NCBI GenBank assembly: GCA_001275005.1
Contig: JWZX01000234.1
Location: 1 to 12,777, forward strand
DNA length: 12,777 bases
DNA from: Chrysochromulina tobinii
Lineage: Eukaryota; Haptophyta; Prymnesiales; Chrysochromulinaceae
Direction: 5' to 3'
Below the pieces are notes generated by a model. It was not told where the DNA came from and searched no databases. It saw nothing but the letters and a program-made list of their open reading frames with translations. A program made the translations under genes and the position numbers. Shown piece after piece: positions 1 to 5,247 of this stretch. The number at the start of each line of letters is the position of its first letter. The first letter of the stretch is position 1.

Positions 1-82
1 CCGTCTCGGGCGAGCGCGGCGGCGAAAGCAGCAGAGGCGGCGAGGACGCGGGCGCCCACGCGAGGCACATGCGGCGGCGCAC
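1..82 (-). other. Putative start of intron 1 of the ankyrin-repeat gene
   Basis: On the minus strand the sequence reads GGG then GTGCGC at 82-77. The frame stays open to the window edge, but its translation stops resembling an ankyrin repeat exactly here: the family expects Gly followed by a T-P-L-H-like turn, and Val-Arg-Arg-Arg-Met-Cys follows instead. GTGCGC is also the donor of the better supported intron in the methyltransferase gene of this window. The acceptor would lie off the left edge. Splicing is inferred. Confidence 0.45.
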
Positions 83-298
83 CCCATAAGGATTGTGATT
101 GTGCCAGTTGACGCTCCATCCAAGGCCGATCAGCCGCCTGAGCTCCGCCTCGTCGCCGGCCCTTGCGGCCTGCCACAAATGTCTGTCGCTGCCCTTCTCG
201 GCAGCGGCCTTCTCGGCAGCGGCCTTCTCGGCAGCGGCAGCGGCAGCGGCAGCGGCAGCGGCGGCCTTCTCGGCCTTGGAGGGACCGAACCAGCCCAT
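83..298 (-). CDS. Ankyrin-repeat protein, N-terminal exon (partial)
   Basis: Only the first exon is in the window. The ATG at 298 is the first in frame after an in-frame TGA near 368-370. The 72 visible residues start MGWFGPSKAEK, continue with about 12 alanines and three Glu-Lys-Ala-rich units, then give LWQAARAGDEAELRRLIGLG followed by WSVNWHNHNPYG. This matches the helix-turn-helix of an ankyrin repeat (L..AA..G....+.+LL..G..VN). Ankyrin repeats are protein-binding scaffolds; no partner or catalytic domain can be seen. The Ala/Lys/Glu stretch would be a charged helix or linker. Residue 2 is Gly, but Trp at residue 3 argues against N-myristoylation. The rest of the gene lies beyond position 1, probably after an intron starting at 82. 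The family call is fairly safe; the full architecture is unknown. Confidence 0.6.
195..275. repeat. 15-bp and 6-bp tandem repeats inside the ankyrin-protein exon
   Basis: Three 15-bp units (ttctcggcagcggcc at 195-209, 210-224 and 225-239) are followed by a run of ggcagc hexamers and a further ttctcgg unit. On the coding (minus) strand they encode Glu-Lys-Ala-Ala-Ala units and a stretch of 12 alanines. All unit lengths are multiples of three, so copy-number change would not break the frame. Confidence 0.85.
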
Positions 299-1082
299 GT
301 GCTCCGCGGTGTCAGCGGCGCGCGAGGGTCGGCAGACGAGTTCCCTGACACGCAATCGGAGCAAAAGTCAGGCTCCCGAGGCCCCAAAGGTGCGAAGCAT
401 GACAAGCTCCACAAGGGCGCTTCAACGGGCACCGGCCGGGCTCCCGAGTTGGCCGCAAGGGCCAGCGCGCACGCCCGATGAGGGCCAGCGCTAACACGAG
501 CACGCCATGGCGTCACAGTCACGTACCTCTCGACCCGGCGCGCGCCCACGGAAATGGACTGCACAAGACCAAGACTTTTCCTATCGCGAAAGAAGGGCCG
601 CAAACTTGTGCGAAACCAGATTGATGATCATCACAATTCGGCCACAGGCATGCCTTCGGCTCGAGGCTCTGTCTGATTGCCTCTCTGACTGCACATAGCG
701 TAGGTTCACCGCGCGGGAAACGGGGCGTGTCGTCCAATGCGGAGCGACTCCGCGCGGCCCCTCGACGCCTCCCCAACGGCCCGCCGCGCGGCTCTGATGA
801 TCTGATGATCTGTGCGGATGCGGGGAAGAAACCCCGGAAAAACCTCGCACCTCGGGCCGCGAGGACTCGCTATGTTCGGATGCATCGCGGCACGCGGGCG
901 TTCTTGCTTCTTGCGACTTTCGCGATGAGCGATGAGGCATCGATGTAACACATGTGTGACAGCCGCATGTGCGGCCCATTTCGTAACATTTCGCGTCGCA
1001 TTTGACTCGACGCCCCTCTCGCCGTCTACTCGCCGTCGAGCGTCGAGACCCGCGCCGATCGCGGGATCGCTAAATCACATCT

Positions 1083-1171
1083 AAGTTCTATTTAAAGTTC
1101 TATCACCAATCAGTGGCTTTTACGTCCGATCTATGCATCTATCACGTCTTATAAAGTCCGATCTGGCATCT
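1083..1171. promoter_or_regulatory. AT-rich island with direct repeats, CCAAT and TATA-like words
   Basis: Within a GC-rich surrounding this stretch has aagttctat at 1083-1091 and 1095-1103 (12-bp period), CCAAT at 1106-1110, a 17-bp word gtccgatctatgcatct at 1124-1140 repeated with a one-base deletion and one change at 1156-1171, and TATAAA at 1150-1155. These words resemble a promoter or a matrix-like AT island. No gene starts just downstream on the plus strand, and the nearest minus-strand start is about 800 bp away, so the regulatory role is only a guess. Confidence 0.25.
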
Positions 1172-1368
1172 GCAGCATGCACGCTGCACGGCTCAAAACG
1201 ACATCGGTCTGCATCGGTAACACACAACGGGCGTCGAACCCATGCACGAACAAGGTGCCCCCACGCGACGCGACGCAACAGGACTCCCGCGTCGTATGCG
1301 ACAACGATCACAACGAGAGCTAGCTCCTACTTGCAAGGTCTGTCGCGTGTCGGCGGCGGCTCGTAGGC

Positions 1369-1392
1369 GGCTCGGGTTCCAAACCCTGAGCC
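1369..1392. repeat. Inverted repeat (stem-loop) just 3' of the FHA-like gene
   Basis: ggctcgggtt at 1369-1378 can pair with aaccctgagcc at 1382-1392, giving a 10-bp stem with one bulged base and a 3-base loop. It lies 20-43 bp beyond the stop codon of the minus-strand FHA-like gene, so it could form a hairpin in that gene's 3' UTR. The pairing is visible in the sequence; a function in 3'-end formation or mRNA stability is inference. Confidence 0.45.
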
Positions 1393-1411
1393 TCGGCGGC
1401 ACATCGACCAG

Positions 1412-2185
1412 CTAGGACCACGTGAAATCCTCCGCGTCGACGGGCAGCGGCATCGGCGTCAGCTGCGGAGGCGACGGCGACGCGCGGCGCAGCTCGGGCA
1501 GCGAGCTCATCCGTAGAACGACGGCAGACCATTTGAGCCTCTTGCTCGGTGGGGCAGGCGAGGCGACGTCGTCAGCGCAGGCCGTCGGCGATGGCAGGAG
1601 CACGTCGTCGTCGCCCGTGAGCGTGGCCTCCTGGAGGGGCAGCCGCGGCGGGAAGAAGCGCTTCACGTCCTCCGTGGGCGAGAGCATCGGGATGCACGAG
1701 CGCTGCGGCACGAATCGCCACGTGAGCGACACCAAGTTCGCGCCGCTGCGATCGCGCTCGTGGCAATTGGGTGTGTACCAGCCCGATGGCTGTCGCACGG
1801 TCGGATGCTGCACGCAAACCAGCTCGATCACATCGCCTGCGACAATCTCCAAGGACTGACCGTCCTCCTCCGTGATCCAAGCGTCGTTCACGCGGAGCAT
1901 CCCACCAGCGCCGTGTACGTGCAGCGTGGCTGAGATGTGGTCCGCATTCCTCTCAATCGTCGCGCACGCCGACTTGGCACGCCGGCACGCGCGCAGCTGG
2001 TGCACTCCTCCCGTGAGACGAAGGGTCGCCGGCTTGGCCAGGTGCTGCTGCCACGACGGCCGATTCTGCTGGAACGTGGACGGAGAGCGGCGGCCCCACT
2101 GCTCACCACCGACAAGGAGGGCCCAGGGCTCTCCTTGCTCTCTCGAAATGAGGCCTTGCCAGTGCAGCGTTGGCTGGTTCTCCAT
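1412..2185 (-). CDS. Hypothetical protein with weak FHA-like region
   Basis: The frame opens at GTG 2275, but the first in-frame ATG is at 2185 and gives 257 residues starting MENQPTLHWQ. Residues about 54-123 resemble the C-terminal half of an FHA (phosphothreonine-binding) beta-sandwich: an HISATLHV strand near 83-90, MLRVNDAWI near 96-104, then a LEIVAGDVIELV strand-turn-strand at 112-123 like the family's L.xGDxIxLG. The usual Ser-Arg...His phosphate-binding signature is not intact, so any phosphopeptide binding is doubtful. The C-terminal third is Pro/Ser-rich and contains a basic patch, PPSKRLKW at 212-219, that could be a nuclear localisation signal. There is no signal peptide or membrane segment. 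It sits alone between two gaps on the minus strand. Steady composition over 257 codons argues for a real gene; the family assignment is tentative and it may be an unrelated beta-rich protein. Confidence 0.5.
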   Translation of the reverse strand: MENQPTLHWQGLISREQGEPWALLVGGEQWGRRSPSTFQQNRPSWQQHLAKPATLRLTGGVHQLRACRRAKSACATIERNADHISATLHVHGAGGMLRVNDAWITEEDGQSLEIVAGDVIELVCVQHPTVRQPSGWYTPNCHERDRSGANLVSLTWRFVPQRSCIPMLSPTEDVKRFFPPRLPLQEATLTGDDDVLLPSPTACADDVASPAPPSKRLKWSAVVLRMSSLPELRRASPSPPQLTPMPLPVDAEDFTWS

Positions 2186-2709
2186 CCGCGAGGGCCCTCC
2201 GTCGCGGCCCCACAGAGGTGCCGTTGCCGACCGAGCGAAGTGCTCGCAGTCTGAAACTGCCAAAAATGAGCACACTCAAGTCTCATGAAGAATCGGACCA
2301 ACCGAAACCACCTCCGACAGAAATCGCAGGAAAAACGAACCCCAAGTGGACACTCGAAGTCTCAACATCTGTGCAGTCTGGCGCGGTACCGAAGTCCGAC
2401 TCCTCAGCCGTCAAAGGTCCACGCGGGCCCACCCCCCGCCTTTTGGCTTTTGCCCACGCTCCCCAGCACATACAGACATCGCTCATCATCAACAGCGCGG
2501 CAGCCGTGCATACGTACACAGTTGCCGCTCGCGCGCCTTTGCAACACAATGTGCTCCGCGACGGCTGGCCGCAGCGGCAGACCGCGCCGCCGCCCTGACT
2601 CGCGCTCCGACGAGACGCCCAACACGGCGCGCATCGCACGCCCCGACGAGACGCCCGACACGGCGCGCCTCGCACGCCCAACACGGCGCCACCCCCCCCC
2701 TCACGCGGC
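2186..2709. other. Intergenic region between FHA-like gene and kinesin 3' end
   Basis: It holds the presumed promoter of the FHA-like gene (next to 2185) and the 3' UTR of the kinesin gene (next to 2710). No coding region is supported; open frames here are overlapping and low-complexity. About 2230-2400 is richer in A than its surroundings, as expected of a promoter or 5' UTR. The 36-bp tandem repeat at 2608-2690 is the only clear structure. Confidence 0.6.
2608..2690. repeat. 36-bp tandem minisatellite, 2.3 copies
   Basis: A unit beginning cgacgagacgccc and ending tcgcacgccc spans 2608-2643. It is repeated at 2644-2679 with two changes (a to g at unit position 14, a to c at position 26). 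An 11-base piece, aacacggcgcc (2680-2690), repeats the unit from position 14. It lies 20-100 bp downstream of the kinesin stop codon, followed by a run of nine or more C. Confidence 0.9.
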
Positions 2710-5073
2710 TCACGCGCCGCCGCCGAGCTGCTGCCGCCGCATCGAGAGCGACGCGTGGCGTGCCTTGAGGGAGCCATACGCGGGCAGGTTGGTGCGCTCC
2801 CTCGCCTCGAGGGCCGCCATCGAGGCCACGCACGCCGCAAGGGCCTCGTCGACGACCTTGAGAGCTTCGACGGCTGACACTGCGGCGACGCGCGCCGAGT
2901 TGGTGATCGTGGCGCACCGCTCACCGAATCGGAGCGCTTGAACGGTATTCTCAGCGTGCGCATCGTCGGGGGAGGCGGCGATGACGCACGTGGTGCGCGA
3001 CGAGCCACCAAACGCGCCGCGCAAGAGTTTCGTCAGCTTGGCCTCGTGGTAGGGCACGTGGCGGCGCCCCTCCGAGAGCGCCGTGATGCACTTGCCGAGC
3101 ACCAGGAGGGACGAGTTGATGCCCACCGCCTCGCGCAGCCGCTGCCCTACCACCTTGGACTGCTTCACTTGCTCACAGCCGGCCAAGTCGACGAGCGCGA
3201 GCTGTGACGAGATCAGGCGCTCGTGCCCGTCGGCGTCCTCGCCCAACACGGCGCCGCGCTGGGTGAGCGTGATGAGGAAGACGGTGTGCGCGCGGCTCGA
3301 GGTCTGGTTCATCGCGGTCGCGGCGACGCGCTTGTGGAGCTCGCCCGCGCGCAGCAGAGCGATCGCATCCGTAAGCGTCTCGAGCTGGACGTGCATCGCG
3401 CCTTGAAGGATGGTCGCTCCAACAGACGAGGCATCCGCGTACTCGCCCACCTCGCGCAGCACCACCGGCCCACCCGAGAGCAGGTCAGTGAGGGTCTCCT
3501 CGTAGATCTGCACGTACTGCGCCGAGAGCGAGAGCGAGGTGCACGCGGCGCCTGGCGCGTTCACGCACGAGAGCAGCTCGTCGCACGCGCGCAGCACGAT
3601 GCCCGCCGACTCGGGTAGGATAGACGCGCCGCCGAAGCCCGAATCGCTCCACCCGCGCCGGTCGCGTCGCTGGGCGGCCTCGGCCGCTGCATGGGCGTCC
3701 TCGATCACGCCCGGCGGGCCGAAGACCGTGTGCGTCTTGCCGCTGCCGGTCTGGCCATACGCGAGGACGCACGCGTTCATGCCGTTCATGCTCGACACGA
3801 CGGCGTCCTGCGCGACGCGCTGGTACACGGCCGTTTGGCTCACGTCGCCGCTGCACACGTTCGAGAAGAGGAAGGGGCGGATGCCGCAGCCGGGCACGAA
3901 CATGACGATCCGCGACGGCTGCACCAGCAGCAGCTTCGCGCCACCTTGCTTGCTCGCGCTCGTCGCGCCCTCGTCCTCATTCTCCTTGTCCTCCTTGCCC
4001 TCCTTTTTCGCCGCCTTCGCCTCCGCCTCGGCCTGGTCGATGTACTCCTTGTCCGCCTTGGTGAGTGGCGCGACCGTACTCGCCGCCTCCGCGAGTGCCG
4101 ACGCCACGTGGTCCGCCTCGCCCGCGTCCGCATCCACCTCGATCGCCCTGTGCTTGGGCCCCCCTGCCGCCTGCGCGCCCACCTCGCCCATCACCGCGCC
4201 CAACTGCTGTGCCTCGAGGAGCGCCTGCAGGAGCTCGGGCGAGAGGTCGCCCTGCCCCTTGAGCGCCTCGGCGAGCTGCTCCTGCGTCGCACCCGCCTGC
4301 TCCGCCTCGAACGCGCCGAGCTTCTCGCCCTTTTTGAGCATGCGAAGCCGCTGGTGCAGCGGCAGCACCAGCCCGTCGGCCCGCCCGCCGTCGTGCTTGC
4401 GCGGACGCACACGCACAGCGACGCGGATGCGGAAGCCGACGGCCTCCGTCGAGGCCTCGCCCTTCCACTTGTTGCGCGCCGGCCACAGCGTGTCGAAGAA
4501 AAGTGCGCGCCAGTGCTCGCACGCCCCCGGAGCGTACAGACCACACTCGAGCGCCAGCGCGCGACAGAGCAGCCGGCAGACCTCGTTGTCGTCAAAAGCC
4601 TTCTTCTGCGCCTTCGAGGTCTGCGCCAGCCGGCGCACGTCCACGACCGACAGGCCTGGCAGCCCCTGCTCGAGCAGCGAGTCGAGCAGCGACGCCGAGC
4701 CCTGGTAGTCGAACGAGAGGCCGCGGCACGCGAGAGGCGCCGCATCCTCGGCAGGCGGACTGCACTGCCGGCTAGCGGCGGCAAAGATGCCCTCCTCGGC
4801 GGCTGGGGCTGCCACGGGCTCGGGCTCGGGCTTAGGCGGCGACGGAATCTTGTTCCAGTCCGTGCTATCAAACGTGAAGACCTCCATGCACGGCTTGATC
4901 AGGTTGTTGGGCACGGCCTTCGCCTTTCCGTTGGCGGGCCGCTCGGACCGCGGCCGCGGCTGCGGCACGCACACGTCCACCTCGAGGGGCTGTGCCGGCG
5001 GCATCTTGGACGCCTTCCACTGCTCGAACTTGGACGGCTGGCGCATCTTTGGGGGCGAGCTCATCACGGGCAT
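2710..5073 (-). CDS. Divergent kinesin motor protein with F-box-like N-terminus
   Basis: A kinesin is an ATP-driven microtubule motor. Numbering from the ATG at 5073 (787 residues): first motor strand FRIRVAVRVRPR at 214-225; P-loop GQTGSGKT at 440-447; switch I NQTSSRAH at 589-596; switch II DLAGCE at 629-634; microtubule-binding helix VPYHEAKLTKLL at 673-684; closing ENTVQALRFGERC at 708-720. All nucleotide-binding motifs are present. The motor is C-terminal with only about 60 residues after it and no long coiled coil. About 150 residues, acidic/Lys-rich near the end, separate the first strand from the F-x-F strand (RPFLFSNV, 399-406); the usual spacing is a few dozen. Residues about 126-203, ending HWRALFFDTLWPARNKW, look F-box-like. 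The frame opens at GTG 5199 just after a TAG; 42 codons precede the first ATG, so a spliced or non-AUG start is possible. The subfamily is unknown. Confidence 0.9.
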   Translation of the reverse strand: MPVMSSPPKMRQPSKFEQWKASKMPPAQPLEVDVCVPQPRPRSERPANGKAKAVPNNLIKPCMEVFTFDSTDWNKIPSPPKPEPEPVAAPAAEEGIFAAASRQCSPPAEDAAPLACRGLSFDYQGSASLLDSLLEQGLPGLSVVDVRRLAQTSKAQKKAFDDNEVCRLLCRALALECGLYAPGACEHWRALFFDTLWPARNKWKGEASTEAVGFRIRVAVRVRPRKHDGGRADGLVLPLHQRLRMLKKGEKLGAFEAEQAGATQEQLAEALKGQGDLSPELLQALLEAQQLGAVMGEVGAQAAGGPKHRAIEVDADAGEADHVASALAEAASTVAPLTKADKEYIDQAEAEAKAAKKEGKEDKENEDEGATSASKQGGAKLLLVQPSRIVMFVPGCGIRPFLFSNVCSGDVSQTAVYQRVAQDAVVSSMNGMNACVLAYGQTGSGKTHTVFGPPGVIEDAHAAAEAAQRRDRRGWSDSGFGGASILPESAGIVLRACDELLSCVNAPGAACTSLSLSAQYVQIYEETLTDLLSGGPVVLREVGEYADASSVGATILQGAMHVQLETLTDAIALLRAGELHKRVAATAMNQTSSRAHTVFLITLTQRGAVLGEDADGHERLISSQLALVDLAGCEQVKQSKVVGQRLREAVGINSSLLVLGKCITALSEGRRHVPYHEAKLTKLLRGAFGGSSRTTCVIAASPDDAHAENTVQALRFGERCATITNSARVAAVSAVEALKVVDEALAACVASMAALEARERTNLPAYGSLKARHASLSMRRQQLGGGA

Positions 5074-5247
5074 GTCCTCCTCAGTCGGACGGCTCGACGC
5101 GGCCGACGGTGAGCGTTTGAGAGTTGCGTCGGACACCGCCTTTTCGGCGGCCGCTCGCTTTTCTTCGAACCCAAGTTTTCCAAAGATTGCGAAGTGCACT
5201 AGCGTCTAGCTCACGCTCACGATGGCGGACCCTCGAAGACTCGAAGC

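Larger units (their letters stand above)
299..1411. other. Intergenic region of 1.1 kb, no supported gene
   Basis: This lies between the start of the ankyrin gene (minus) and the 3' end of the FHA-like gene (minus). Several short frames are open on both strands, but none shows a recognisable domain or motif, and they overlap each other as GC-rich shadow frames do. An AT-richer island (about 1070-1175) holds short direct repeats, a CCAAT and a TATAAA, listed separately. The part proximal to 298 should carry the ankyrin gene promoter, but no clear core element stands out close to the ATG. Confidence 0.6.

Noticed and set aside
83-298. N-myristoylation of the ankyrin protein (Met-Gly start)
   Set aside because: Trp directly after Gly is disfavoured by the myristoylation signal.
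130-603. Minus-strand frame of 157 codons overlapping the ankyrin exon
   Set aside because: It is out of frame with the ankyrin repeat, Pro/Arg-rich and without a recognisable domain.
1260-1395. Possible tRNA, suggested by gggttccaaaccc near 1374-1386
   Set aside because: No matching 5-bp T stem with a TTCRA loop, no acceptor stem partner and no D or anticodon arm can be drawn; it is better explained as a simple inverted repeat.
2283-3011. Minus-strand 242-codon frame overlapping the kinesin 3' end
   Set aside because: It reads through the kinesin motor in another frame and then the minisatellite; Arg/Ala/Ser-rich with no domain.
3943-4396. The roughly 150-residue kinesin insertion as an unspliced intron
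   Set aside because: Codon use, charged helical segments and an in-frame continuous reading look like coding sequence, and no convincing donor/acceptor pair restores a normal motor.
3691-5112. Long plus-strand open frame (473 codons) antisense to the kinesin
   Set aside because: It overlaps a well-supported kinesin on the other strand and translates to Arg/Leu/His-rich low-complexity sequence with no motif. Long antisense frames are expected where GC-rich codons rarely form stops.
5199-5199. GTG/TTG start codons for the kinesin (5199), methyltransferase (7509), FHA-like (2275), C2 (9004), LYR-like (10192) and coiled-coil (12745) frames
   Set aside because: The families present point to nuclear eukaryotic genes, where non-ATG starts are rare; downstream ATGs fit the domains in five cases, and the coiled-coil frame simply continues off the edge.
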